Below, in pieces: positions 36,289-45,164 of a stretch of 64,000 bases of DNA; positions within the stretch are counted from its first letter, which is position 1; every line of letters starts with the position of its first letter. Below the pieces are notes generated by a model. It saw only the letters and a program-made list of their open reading frames with translations. It was not told where the DNA came from and ran no database searches. Position numbers and translations under genes: made by a program. The stretch lies in the NCBI RefSeq assembly GCF_002844195.1, contig NZ_PEND01000003.1, positions 186,001 to 250,000 on the forward strand, in the 5' to 3' direction. The DNA comes from Halegenticoccus soli. Lineage in GTDB: Archaea > Halobacteriota > Halobacteria > Halobacteriales > Haloferacaceae.

Positions 36289-36559
36289 ACCCGGAAGAGG
36301 GGACATCGACAATCAGTTGTAGACGTGTCGTTCACCGACGACGGCATTGAGTGTTTAAACCTGATCACAGTCTTACGTACACTTAGATCACCAGACACCA
36401 AGTGACGAATGAGATCAACCAAACGTGGTGAACCAATTCATCTCAACGAACGAGCCAAAATGAGCTCAAATCCTCGTTCACGCTACCTCTGAATTGCCAT
36501 CAACGGTGATGAAGTCTGACTATCTTTGAAGTCTAACTCTCTTACTAGTACTTAATCAC
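36289..36559. other. Intergenic, no features seen
   Basis: The 271 bases between the CoA ligase hairpin and the FAH-family gene hold no credible gene. Confidence 0.4.
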
Positions 36560-37435
36560 TCAGTCGCTCTGTTGGCTCTTCTTGACGTCCACGTCCGCGA
36601 ATGCGAGGTTGCGTTCAGTTACCTCGACGGTCATCGACCCGATGTCTTCGATTGTGGCGTCGATCGTGTCGCCGCCGGTTATTGCGCTAACCCCCTCTGG
36701 CGTCCCGGTAGTGACGACATCGCCGGCTTCGATGGTCATTCCGATTGAGGCGTACTCGACGATGTCGGCACAGCTGTAAATCATCCCGCCCGTATTTTCC
36801 TGCTGCCGAGTCTCGCCATTCAATTGAAGTTCCATCTCGAGGTCGTGTGGGTCGTCGAGTTCGTCGGGTGTGGCGACGCACGGCCCGATAACCGTGAAGG
36901 TGTCGTACGATTTGCGATTCGATCGATCCTGATCACCTCGAACGGAGACATCGAGAAGGATCGTGTAGCCGAGAATCGCGTCCCACACGTCGTCACTCTC
37001 GATATCCTTGACGTCCTCACTCATGACGAAGCCGAGTTCGATCTCATGATCGACACGGCGGTCGTTGAACGGCAGTTCGATGCCATCTTCTGGACCAACG
37101 ACGCTAGAGGGAGCCTTGAGGAAGTAGCCTTTGTCCTCGATAGTGAACCACTCTTCGGTGACGATATCTTTGTCGGCTAACGCCTCTTCGACGTGGTTTT
37201 CGTAGTTCAGCGGCGCTGCGATTACCTTGCCGGGGCGGCGGACGGGCGACTCAATCGTCACTTGCTCGCGGCGATAATCCGGCTCTTTGTCCTCATAGGT
37301 GCTCGCGTCAAGGCCCTTGCGGGCGTACTCCTTCAGTGGATCGTTCGTCTGAAGGTCGAGTCGGTCGGTGACGTCGACGATGCCACCGTCATTCAGCAGA
37401 CCGAGTCGATCGTCGTTGAATCTGACGAGTCGCAT
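36560..37435 (-). CDS. FAH-family hydrolase, probable fumarylpyruvate hydrolase
   Basis: 291 residues. An N-terminal small domain (about 1-70) is followed by the FAH fold (about 75-285) with VIAAPLNYENHVEEA, FLKAPSSVVGP, the metal-binding DHEIELGFVMS stretch (about 136-146), LGYTILLDVSVRGDQ and GDVVTTGTPEGVS. The family splits acylpyruvates; in the gentisate pathway it cleaves fumarylpyruvate to fumarate and pyruvate. Proximity to gentisate 1,2-dioxygenase supports that role. The same family also cleaves 2,4-diketo-3-deoxy-rhamnonate, so a link to the rhamnose locus 30 kb away is an alternative. Confidence 0.85.
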   Translation of the reverse strand: MRLVRFNDDRLGLLNDGGIVDVTDRLDLQTNDPLKEYARKGLDASTYEDKEPDYRREQVTIESPVRRPGKVIAAPLNYENHVEEALADKDIVTEEWFTIEDKGYFLKAPSSVVGPEDGIELPFNDRRVDHEIELGFVMSEDVKDIESDDVWDAILGYTILLDVSVRGDQDRSNRKSYDTFTVIGPCVATPDELDDPHDLEMELQLNGETRQQENTGGMIYSCADIVEYASIGMTIEAGDVVTTGTPEGVSAITGGDTIDATIEDIGSMTVEVTERNLAFADVDVKKSQQSD

Positions 37436-37526
37436 ACGGGGACCAGTGTGGTCCGTCTACATAAATCATCCTTTCTCGGCTATCGAGCTTCAGCACCACT
37501 CTTGCGACGAATATGAGAGGACGGAC

Positions 37527-37709
37527 TCAGTCGCTGGCGTGGATCTGGGCATCGAAGACGTCCTCGGACTCGAAGACGCTACGACAGTCTTCGCACACCA
37601 TCTGCCCGTCGATCGCGTATTCCCAGAGCTTCCCACCGCAGTCCAGACAGTCAAAGTGCGCCTGAACGAACGGATCGTGCTCAGCGTACGGGTTCTCGAA
37701 CTCTGCCAT
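37527..37709 (-). CDS. 60-residue zinc-ribbon-like protein
   Basis: Two CxxC pairs (CLDCGG at about 21-26 and CEDC at 39-42) make a rubredoxin/zinc-ribbon knuckle. The rest is acidic. It sits between the FAH hydrolase and gentisate dioxygenase on the same strand, so it is probably part of the aromatic gene group. The short zinc knuckle could serve protein contact or metal delivery to the iron dioxygenase; this is speculation. TATA-like CATAAAGG lies near 37735. Confidence 0.65.
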   Translation of the reverse strand: MAEFENPYAEHDPFVQAHFDCLDCGGKLWEYAIDGQMVCEDCRSVFESEDVFDAQIHASD

Positions 37710-37864
37710 ATTAACACAGTATGGTCACCAGTTCATAAAGGATTTCCCCCTTTGCTCGTCCGGGTTCAGAAAGAAGCTGATACATCGCATGCCGAGAACC
37801 TGACAACGAACCCCACTCGATGTTCGGTAACTGGTGAAACGCCGTTTGCGAGAGGTGGACGTGG

Positions 37865-38950
37865 TTACTGATCCGCTGCGGACTCGGCGTAGAAGTTGAA
37901 TGCCTCGAACACTGGACGGTCGGTCATGCCGAGGAGGATGGCTTCGTCGTTTTCGGGGTCGTGGTGATGAGGCTTGTCCGGCGGCACGACGAAGATGTCC
38001 CACTGATCCCACTCAAGCGTTTCGCCGTCGACGTGGGTAGTACCCTTGCCCTCGATAACGAAGAAGACCTCCGTGGCATTATGGAAGTGCGCTTCCGTCG
38101 CCTCGGTGAGCAGTTGTGCCCGGAACGACATCGTCGGAAACAGTGGCTCTTGGCCCGTTGTCGGGTTGACGTAGGCCATGCTGTAGCCGTCGTAGGGGTC
38201 AGGGTTGTTGTTTTCGGCACGTTGGCGGAGCGTCTCGAGGATCTCGGTCCAGCCGAATCGGTACGGTGGCGTCGGCTCGCGAATGCCTTCAAACGGACCC
38301 GGAATACCCCCATCGTTTGACTCACCGGCGGGACGAGCGTGCCCGTACTGGGAGTCCCAGTAGCCCTGGGTCTTGGTGACAGGCTGACGCTCGAGTTCAT
38401 GATTCTCGAAGACGTTCGTCGAGTTCAACGAATCGAGAATGAGTGGCAGATCAAGAACGTCGAGCCACATCGCCGTCTCGTCGGAGTCGTTGACGTGGTC
38501 GTGCCACTCCCACTGCGGCGTCGTGATGAGGTCGTTGTTCTCCATCGGGAACTCCTCGCCTGCAACGACCGTCTTCATGTCTTCGGAGCCGTCGATGGTA
38601 AAGCGCAAGGCGTTGGCCCCGTGGCGGTGCGACGGCGCAGTCTCGCCGGGTGAGACGGTCTGGACGCCGACATAGATGGTGTTCGAGATGGCGTTCTGCA
38701 TCCCGGTGTTGATGGGAACGGCGACACGCCGCTGGAAGCCCGGCGGGAGTTCCTCTATCGGCATGTCTCTCTCGACGTGATCGATTGCCTGTTTGATGTC
38801 GCCCCACTTCCAGATGTCGGCTTCGAGATCGTCGTAGACGTGCCCCATCGTGTCTTCAACCTCCCACAGCGGTCGGAGGTCCGTCTCCTCGAGGAGACGC
38901 CTGGTCTCTGAAGTCAGTTCTATGCGCTCTTCAGGATCTTGCTGTGCCAT
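37865..38950 (-). CDS. Gentisate 1,2-dioxygenase
   Basis: 361 residues from the ATG at 38950, a bicupin ring-cleaving enzyme. The N-terminal cupin (about 95-175) shows SHRHGANALRF and later WEWHDHVNDS. The C-terminal cupin (about 265-345) has AHFHNATEVFFVIEG and PHHHDPEND. The length matches gentisate 1,2-dioxygenases of about 350 residues; 1-hydroxy-2-naphthoate dioxygenases are close relatives. It opens gentisate to maleylpyruvate using Fe(II) and oxygen in the cytoplasm. A maleylpyruvate isomerase is not seen in the window. Confidence 0.87.
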   Translation of the reverse strand: MAQQDPEERIELTSETRRLLEETDLRPLWEVEDTMGHVYDDLEADIWKWGDIKQAIDHVERDMPIEELPPGFQRRVAVPINTGMQNAISNTIYVGVQTVSPGETAPSHRHGANALRFTIDGSEDMKTVVAGEEFPMENNDLITTPQWEWHDHVNDSDETAMWLDVLDLPLILDSLNSTNVFENHELERQPVTKTQGYWDSQYGHARPAGESNDGGIPGPFEGIREPTPPYRFGWTEILETLRQRAENNNPDPYDGYSMAYVNPTTGQEPLFPTMSFRAQLLTEATEAHFHNATEVFFVIEGKGTTHVDGETLEWDQWDIFVVPPDKPHHHDPENDEAILLGMTDRPVFEAFNFYAESAADQ

Positions 38951-39096
38951 AGAAGTTGTTTCCGGAAGAAACGCCATAAGTGTGTTGGAGGTTCTCGTGG
39001 CGCGACCGAACTTATCCGACTCGCCCTCTTTCCGGAGCGCGTCCGAACCATCCCGTTTTTCCAAATCTTGATTACCGACTCGTCCAATGACATCGT

Positions 39097-40596
39097 ATGG
39101 CACGAGGACAATCAGCAGCATACGGTATCGATGCCGACTGGAACCGACTCTACATCGGCGGAGAGTGGCGTGGGTCGGCCAGTAGGGAGACCATAGACGT
39201 CGAGGACCCCTCGACGCGCGAGACGGTCGCGACGGTCCCGGCCGGAACCGTGGACGACGTTGACGCCGCCTACGACGCAGCCGCCGCGGCACAGGAGGAG
39301 TGGGGACAGACGCCGCCGGCGCGCCGTCAGGAAGTCGTCCAGGAGCTGCTCAGGTTACTGAATGAGCACGATGAGGAGATAATCGGACTGCTCACCCACG
39401 AGGCCGGCGGCACTCGCGGGATGGGCGAGACGTCGCTTCACTTGGCGTCCGACCAGGCTGCCGAAGCTGTGACGCTCCCGCGACGGCTGAAGGGCGAACA
39501 CGTCGTGTCGAACATCCCTGGCAAGGAGAACATCGTCCAGCGCGTCCCCCAAGGGATTGTCACGGTCATCTCGCCGTGGAACTTCCCGCTGAACCTCTCG
39601 ATGCGGGCGGTCGCTCCCGCAATCGCCGCCGGGAACGCTGTGGTGCTCAAACCGGCGACGAACACCCCCATCGTCGGGGGACTCCTGTTCGCGCGTCTGT
39701 TCGAGGAGGCAGGACTGCCCGGCGGGGTACTGAACGTCATTACTGGACGTGGGTCCGATATCGGCGACCGCGTCGCCAGCCACCCTGAGAGCGACGTGAT
39801 CGCGTTCACCGGGTCGACTGAGGTCGGACGGCGCGTTGCTGCAGCCGCCGGTGAGAACCTTGCGGTTGCCGCGATGGAACTCGGAGGGAACAACGCCCAC
39901 ATCGTCACCGCTGACGCCGACGTTGACGCCGCCATCGACGCCGCCGTGTTCGGGAGCTTCGTTCACCAAGGACAGGTCTGTATTTCCATCAACCGACACC
40001 TCGTCCACGAGGATATCTACGACGAATATGTCCAGAAACTCACCGATCGCGCAGAGGGTCTCCCGGTCGGCAGCGCTCACGATGAGGTTGTCGTTGGTCC
40101 CATCATTGACGAGTCCCAGCGCGACGAGATGCTCAGCTACGTCGAAGAGACCGTCGACGCTGGAGCGACGCTCGAAACAGGTGGTGAAACGGTCGAACTT
40201 GAGGGCGTTAACGACTCGCTGGTCGTTGCTCCGACGGTGCTCTCGGACGTGACCAATGAGATGGCCGTCGCTTGCAACGAACACTTCGGTCCGATCGCGC
40301 CGGTCATCCCCTTCTCGAACGTCGACGAGGCTGTCGAACTTGCCAATGCGACCGAGTACGGTCTCTCGGGGTCGGTCCAAGCGGGCGACATCGGCATGGG
40401 AAAACGCATCGCCGATCGCATCGAGACCGGGATGATCCACGTCAACGACCAGCCAATCAACGACGAGGCGCACGTCCCCTTCAGCGGCACTGGCGCCTCC
40501 GGCGTCGGCGGCTATAACAGCGAGGACTTTCTGGACGAGATTACGGAGAAAAAATGGATCTCGCTCCAGCACGAACCCCGCAAGTTCCCCTTCTGA
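39097..40596 (+). CDS. Aldehyde dehydrogenase, benzaldehyde/vanillin-dehydrogenase-like
   Basis: 499 residues. Motifs are SPWNFPLNLSMRAVAPA, FTGSTEVGRRVA, MELGGNNAHIV (Glu near 261) and QGQVCIS with the catalytic Cys near 295. The GGNN variant and the late HVNDQPINDEAHVPF stretch match aromatic aldehyde dehydrogenases rather than betaine or succinate semialdehyde enzymes. It would oxidise an aromatic aldehyde such as 4-hydroxybenzaldehyde to the acid that enters the CoA-ligase route. It is divergent from gentisate dioxygenase. Confidence 0.88.
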   Translation: MARGQSAAYGIDADWNRLYIGGEWRGSASRETIDVEDPSTRETVATVPAGTVDDVDAAYDAAAAAQEEWGQTPPARRQEVVQELLRLLNEHDEEIIGLLTHEAGGTRGMGETSLHLASDQAAEAVTLPRRLKGEHVVSNIPGKENIVQRVPQGIVTVISPWNFPLNLSMRAVAPAIAAGNAVVLKPATNTPIVGGLLFARLFEEAGLPGGVLNVITGRGSDIGDRVASHPESDVIAFTGSTEVGRRVAAAAGENLAVAAMELGGNNAHIVTADADVDAAIDAAVFGSFVHQGQVCISINRHLVHEDIYDEYVQKLTDRAEGLPVGSAHDEVVVGPIIDESQRDEMLSYVEETVDAGATLETGGETVELEGVNDSLVVAPTVLSDVTNEMAVACNEHFGPIAPVIPFSNVDEAVELANATEYGLSGSVQAGDIGMGKRIADRIETGMIHVNDQPINDEAHVPFSGTGASGVGGYNSEDFLDEITEKKWISLQHEPRKFPF

Positions 40597-40744
40597 ACCG
40601 CTAACCCGCAACTAGTAAGAACGTCCCGCGAGGGAGGTGGGACGCCCATCGCCTCTCTCGGAACGTCGAGTTTCAGAAACGCCACGCCGTCACCGACGCT
40701 TGCGGATGAGATGGATTTACAAGGTATCGACACGGAAACAGACC

Positions 40745-41068
40745 ATGGTGTTAGAACCGGATATTGAAGCGGTCGCCGAGCAGCGTGACACCCTACCGGA
40801 GGCCAGCGATGTCTACGACCACGACGAAACGCCCCACGTTACCGATCTGTTCGACGTGGCGTTCATCAGAGCGCACACCGAGTTCGAGTCGTTCGACGAG
40901 ATGGTCGCCGCAAGCCCCAGCGACGCCGCTTCCGCCGACGAATTAGAACGGGTCCGTCACGGGGAGTGGGACGAGTTTGTCGCCGAGACGACCGACTTCA
41001 AAAACGAGAAGGCACTGGTGATGGCTGCCCGGGACCACTGGGTCGCTAAGAGATTGGACCTGACCTAA
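40745..41068 (+). CDS. Small acidic protein of unknown function
   Basis: 107 residues from the ATG at 40745, 148 bases after the aldehyde dehydrogenase stop. Very acidic and mostly helical, with LFDVAFIRAHTEFESFDEMV and AARDHWVAKRLDL near the C-terminus. No Cys or His motif. It may be cotranscribed with the aldehyde dehydrogenase. I do not recognise the family. Confidence 0.6.
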   Translation: MVLEPDIEAVAEQRDTLPEASDVYDHDETPHVTDLFDVAFIRAHTEFESFDEMVAASPSDAASADELERVRHGEWDEFVAETTDFKNEKALVMAARDHWVAKRLDLT

Positions 41069-41102
41069 GCAGGTCGCACTCATCGCTGCACTGTTACCTG
41101 CA

Positions 41103-41122
41103 CGCTCGTCGCTGGACGAGCG
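41103..41122. terminator. Hairpin between convergent genes
   Basis: CGCTCGTC-GCTG-GACGAGCG is a perfect 8-bp stem with a 4-base loop, placed between the ends of the small acidic gene (plus) and the flavoprotein hydroxylase (minus). It could serve both strands; no T-run follows. Confidence 0.4.
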
Positions 41123-41167
41123 AGGTTACGGTTCAGTAAAACGAGAGAAGATGTCAGTAAGGGCGAC

Positions 41168-42391
41168 TCAGTAGTTTCCGGTCGAGACGATCGGCGGCGC
41201 ACCGTGGGGACCGTACGGTGCATCGTCGAGCCACTCGCCGGCGACCTCGAAGTAGTCGGCGAGTTCGGCGGCCGCCTCCTTTCGGAGGACCGTCAGGGGG
41301 TCTTCGCCCTGGAGATACTCGAGGGCCTGACCAGCCGCGTCGAGATTGTACTCGGCCGCCTTCTCGCGGCGGGCGGCGAACAGTTCGACTTCGTCGCGCG
41401 CAACCGCCTCCGTGCGCGCGTTAAGCGCCACTGCGATGGCCGAGGCGGCCTCGTCGGCGTCAGCGATGCCGGAGTTCATTCCGCGGGCACCGAACGGCGC
41501 CAACAGGTGGGCCGCCTCGCCAGCCAGCAGCACCCGCCGGTGTTCGTCGACGAACGAGTCCGCCATCACCTGGAGGAAGTGGTACGTTGAGACCCACTTT
41601 AGACTGTCCGCATACTCCTCACCCATGATATCGTGGACGAACTCCTGCATTCGCTCAGTGCTGCTGAGTTCGTCGGGGTCGTCGCCCTCGATACACTGGA
41701 TGTCGAGGCGCCAGCCGCCGGTGAATGGCACAAGCAACACATTTCGGCCGTCAGCCTCGGGAGCATCGTAGTGGAACAATCGTTCGAGGTCGGGGTGATC
41801 GTCGTCGATCTCCTCGTCTTCGACGTCGGCGATGATAAAGGCGTTCTCGGACTGATTGCCCTCGAAGTTTGATCCAATCTCCTTGCGAACGGTCGACCCG
41901 CCGCCGTCGGCGCCAATCAGATACTTGGCCTCCCACTCCCGACCGTCGGCCGTCTCGACGTGAACACCGTCGGGTGAGGATTCCACTGACCTGACTTCTG
42001 CTTCCCAGTGGATGCCAACTCCGATATCGGCCAGCGCCCCCAGCATATACTGCTCGGTGACGACCTGTGGGACGCTCGTGAAGTGCGGGATGTCGCCGGA
42101 TCCACCGGGTGAGTCGTATGTCCGGTTGAACACTTCTTTCCCGCGGTATAGTGTCCGGCGAGTCGGCCAGACGAGGCCCTCGTCGACGAGGTTCGTGCCT
42201 AACCCGGGATGGACACGTTCGAGCGTCCGAAGAGTCGAACCGTGGACGTAGATGGCCCGACTCCCCGAGCGGTCTCTGTCTTCGGGTTCCGCCTCGAGGA
42301 TGGCCGTTTCGACTCCACGTGCGTGCAACGCCAGTGCCGTCGTCATCCCGACCGGTCCGGCGCCTGCTACCAGTACTGGTACGTCGCTCAT
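41168..42391 (-). CDS. FAD-dependent aromatic hydroxylase (class A monooxygenase)
   Basis: 407 residues. The FAD GxGxxG motif is VLVAGAGPVGMTTAL (about 6-20). The DG motif is YLIGADGGGSTVRK (about 162-175). The GD motif appears as GEAAHLLAPFGARGMN (about 290-305), with Glu in place of the first Asp. The family includes 3-hydroxybenzoate 6-hydroxylase, 4-hydroxybenzoate 3-hydroxylase and the 4-hydroxybenzoyl-CoA 1-hydroxylase (PhgB type) that triggers an NIH shift. Given the CoA ligase and thioesterase in the same island, the last activity fits best, but 3-hydroxybenzoate 6-hydroxylation also leads to gentisate. Confidence 0.85.
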   Translation of the reverse strand: MSDVPVLVAGAGPVGMTTALALHARGVETAILEAEPEDRDRSGSRAIYVHGSTLRTLERVHPGLGTNLVDEGLVWPTRRTLYRGKEVFNRTYDSPGGSGDIPHFTSVPQVVTEQYMLGALADIGVGIHWEAEVRSVESSPDGVHVETADGREWEAKYLIGADGGGSTVRKEIGSNFEGNQSENAFIIADVEDEEIDDDHPDLERLFHYDAPEADGRNVLLVPFTGGWRLDIQCIEGDDPDELSSTERMQEFVHDIMGEEYADSLKWVSTYHFLQVMADSFVDEHRRVLLAGEAAHLLAPFGARGMNSGIADADEAASAIAVALNARTEAVARDEVELFAARREKAAEYNLDAAGQALEYLQGEDPLTVLRKEAAAELADYFEVAGEWLDDAPYGPHGAPPIVSTGNY

Positions 42392-42739
42392 GAGAACCAG
42401 TGACGAAATACGGCAGTATAGTAGTTGTGGTCGTACACCGTACGATGAACAAGAGATTACAAAAATCGAGTATCCGTGTGTCAGGATTACATCTACCGGG
42501 AGCGTTCTAACTCCAGCAACGATTCCAGTTCTTCAGCGTCTGTGAGTTGTGTATTGAGGTCGACGCTCTCACTGGTTCACCGCATCGGAGTGGCTCACTT
42601 CGTAACGGCTAACACTGACCACAAATGTGAGATGGCCAAAGGAGGCACGATGGCGTCATCCGTCGACGGACTGTAATTCATTTCGAACTACTTTGCGACA
42701 CAGTCGACTTGGTCGGCTAGCCAGCAGGTGTTTAGGATA
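42392..42739. other. Intergenic with a small inverted repeat
   Basis: CGTAC-ACC-GTACG lies 40-55 bases upstream of the hydroxylase start (about 42433-42445) and may be an operator. The rest holds no convincing gene. Confidence 0.35.
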
Positions 42740-44200
42740 TTAGATGAGCCCTATGGTTACAGCACCATGGGTCAATACGGCAGCGATAGGGATGAGCAGC
42801 ACCGTTCGGAGAATTAACAGTGCAGTGAGGTCGCGAATCCGCATGGGGATGTCGTCGAACATGTCGACCATCATCGGGAGCGATGCGGCGAAGAAGATCG
42901 CCTGCGCGCTTGTGACGACTACGACGAAGACTTTCGTGACCAGATCGGCCTTGACGACGAGTGTCGCGCCAATGAAGTACTCACCGGCACCCGCGAGAAT
43001 CGCCGTAGCGGCCATCTGGGGATCCGGAATACCGAGGGCAGTCATCACAGGGACGAGCGGTGCTGCGAGGTACTCGAAAAACGGTGTGTACGCTTCAAGC
43101 GCGAGCACGCACGTTCCAATCGTTAGCACCGTTCCGAGGATCATCGCGGTGAGTTTCGTTCCGTCGACGAACCCGTTGAGCGCAGCACGGGGAATCGATT
43201 CACCCTCTCGTGCGGTTCTCACACCCTCATTAAAGGCAAAACGGAGATAGTCGGTAGGGGTTCCAGTGAACATCGGTTCTGGGTCAGGCTCGGCGACGTA
43301 CTCCTCCGGGACCGTCGAGAGCGGTGGAACGCGAACAAGGACCACCGCTACGATAAGCGTCGCAATAAGGTAGAGCAAAACGAGGATGGGGAAGATATCG
43401 AGCAGATCCAAGACGGCGGCAACCGCACCGACGGTTCCGAGGTTGGCGGTCGCAAAACAGGTACAGATCACGAACACGTCGCGCTTGTTGTACCCACCGC
43501 GATCGAAGACGTTGCGGGTGAGGTAGTATCCGATACTGAACGACCCAAGCCACGACGCCGCACTGTCGAGGGCTGAACGACCCGGGAGATCGAACAGCGG
43601 ACGCATGATCGGTTGGGCTAACGTGCCGATGAACTCGAGACCGCCGAGTTCTGCGAGGAGGTTGACGAAGATCCCTCCGAGCGGGATGACAAGAACGATG
43701 GTGATCATAAGGACATCCCAGGCGATGCCTCCGACGGCGTCGCCGAGCAACCAACTCGGACCGACGCCAAAGAACATCATGACTCCAAGGAACATCGCAG
43801 TTACGCGAAAGGTCCAGAACAATTTCGACGTTTGCCAGTAGTCGACCTCGACGAGCCTCCGGGCTCTCTCGCTTAGGGCGATCGTCCCCTGGTAGTGTAG
43901 CATCGAGATGGTCGTCAGAATACCGCCAGCGAAGAGAACTAGCAGCGTAAACACCTCAACGGCAAAGACCGACGTATCGGTAATGAGCGTCATCAAGACA
44001 TCAAGGGGGATTGTCGTCTGCCCTTCCCATTGAACTGGGAAGAGGAAAAAGAACGCGCCGGTTGCGAACGCGACGATGAACTTCAACGTCGAGTGTAACC
44101 CTTTGTCGACGAAGTGTACCTCGTTGATTGATTTTACCGTGGGAGTCACTGTCTCACCCGATATGTGATCGTCATCTTCCCAGCTCTGGCTACCGAACAT
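42740..44200 (-). CDS. GATE-domain (YjiH-like) membrane protein, copy 1
   Basis: 486 residues from the ATG at 44200; the N-terminus MFGSQSW matches MFKSRPW in the paralogue at 56934-58397, which supports this start. About ten to eleven membrane helices form two nucleoside-recognition (GATE) halves. Shared stretches include NVFDRGGYNKRDVFVI and VPPLSTVPEEYVAEPDPEPMFTG. These proteins are poorly characterised and related to concentrative nucleoside transporters. It lies directly upstream of the aromatic hydroxylase gene on the same strand (348-bp gap), so transport of an aromatic or organic acid is a hypothesis. Confidence 0.85.
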   Translation of the reverse strand: MFGSQSWEDDDHISGETVTPTVKSINEVHFVDKGLHSTLKFIVAFATGAFFFLFPVQWEGQTTIPLDVLMTLITDTSVFAVEVFTLLVLFAGGILTTISMLHYQGTIALSERARRLVEVDYWQTSKLFWTFRVTAMFLGVMMFFGVGPSWLLGDAVGGIAWDVLMITIVLVIPLGGIFVNLLAELGGLEFIGTLAQPIMRPLFDLPGRSALDSAASWLGSFSIGYYLTRNVFDRGGYNKRDVFVICTCFATANLGTVGAVAAVLDLLDIFPILVLLYLIATLIVAVVLVRVPPLSTVPEEYVAEPDPEPMFTGTPTDYLRFAFNEGVRTAREGESIPRAALNGFVDGTKLTAMILGTVLTIGTCVLALEAYTPFFEYLAAPLVPVMTALGIPDPQMAATAILAGAGEYFIGATLVVKADLVTKVFVVVVTSAQAIFFAASLPMMVDMFDDIPMRIRDLTALLILRTVLLIPIAAVLTHGAVTIGLI

Positions 44201-44545
44201 ATTCCGACAAACCGTATCATGGGTCATAAAAACACCGATCACATGTCCACTAACATTCTATTAAAATAATCGTTGAGGAAGCTATAACACAACTGAATTC
44301 TATGGCTAACTGGTAGCGTCGCGCTGGTGACCAAGACAAAAGGAAGATCACTTGTGACGGCCTGTCCTGAAGAAACGGTAGACCCAGTTTCGCGGTTGGC
44401 TCTCTGCTGGCCTAAGGAATCTCTTTCCTTGTAGACTACGTGGAAAGAGGCTCGTAATGGGCGCGGATGTTCTAAGAGAGCTGTTCCGTCGCCAGAGCTA
44501 TGGTAAACCCGGTCTCACGAAGCTGAGTGGTGGTATTGAGCGACG
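44201..44545. other. Intergenic interval
   Basis: About 345 bases between the first GATE gene and the USP gene. It holds the GATE promoter (AT-rich around 44250-44300). No gene seen. Confidence 0.4.
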
Positions 44546-44935
44546 CTACTCGGCCGTACTGAGTATTACTGGTCTCTCAGATTTGAGAATCACGTCTTGC
44601 GTGACGCTCCCGAAAAGTGCTTTTCCGGTCGGCGACCGTTTTCTGCCGGCTATGCTTATCACATCGACATCAAGTTCGTCGGCCGTATCCAGGATCTTTC
44701 GGGTCGCGTCACCGCTTGACTGGCGCACATCGACGACGAAACCTGCCTCTTCCAGCCGCGTGGTAGCTTCTATGACCGATTTGAGTTTCTTTGCATCTGC
44801 CTCGTTGTCGCCACGGAAGACGTGGAAGACGACAACTCGGACACGGTCGGACTCCAGCGGTAGCGTGGTGAGCGATGCGACCTGGTTTTTCGCCCGGTCG
44901 ACCTCAGTGTCGATGCAGAAGAGTACCGTTTTCAT
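44546..44935 (-). CDS. Universal stress protein (UspA family)
   Basis: 129 residues, a single Usp domain. Motifs are [11 protein letters not shown] at the N-terminus, VRVVVFHVF in the second strand and [21 protein letters not shown] near the end. The latter is a G-xx-G-9x-G-like ATP-binding segment with Lys instead of the first usual Gly pairing. A single-gene unit, not clearly tied to the neighbouring genes. Confidence 0.85.
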   Translation of the reverse strand: MKTVLFCIDTEVDRAKNQVASLTTLPLESDRVRVVVFHVFRGDNEADAKKLKSVIEATTRLEEAGFVVDVRQSSGDATRKILDTADELDVDVISIAGRKRSPTGKALFGSVTQDVILKSERPVILSTAE

Positions 44936-45164
44936 CTACTGATCACTCGATCCAACTGGGTCACTGTGGACTCCACCGATCGATTCGTGGTCTCCCATCT
45001 GTTTAACCTCGTGTTTGTACCCGATTACTTCCTATCGTTATATTATTTTTTGTCCCTTGTTAGCACAGTTCAGTTGTTTCCGTGTCTGACTCCATCTAAA
45101 ACCGGCTCCCCTGACGGTCTCGGGTGCCAATTCGGAGCGTCGACGACTAGTAACCCGCAAACGA

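Noticed and set aside
39355-40611. A 418-codon minus-strand frame
   Set aside because: It is antisense to the aldehyde dehydrogenase; no family motif is visible.
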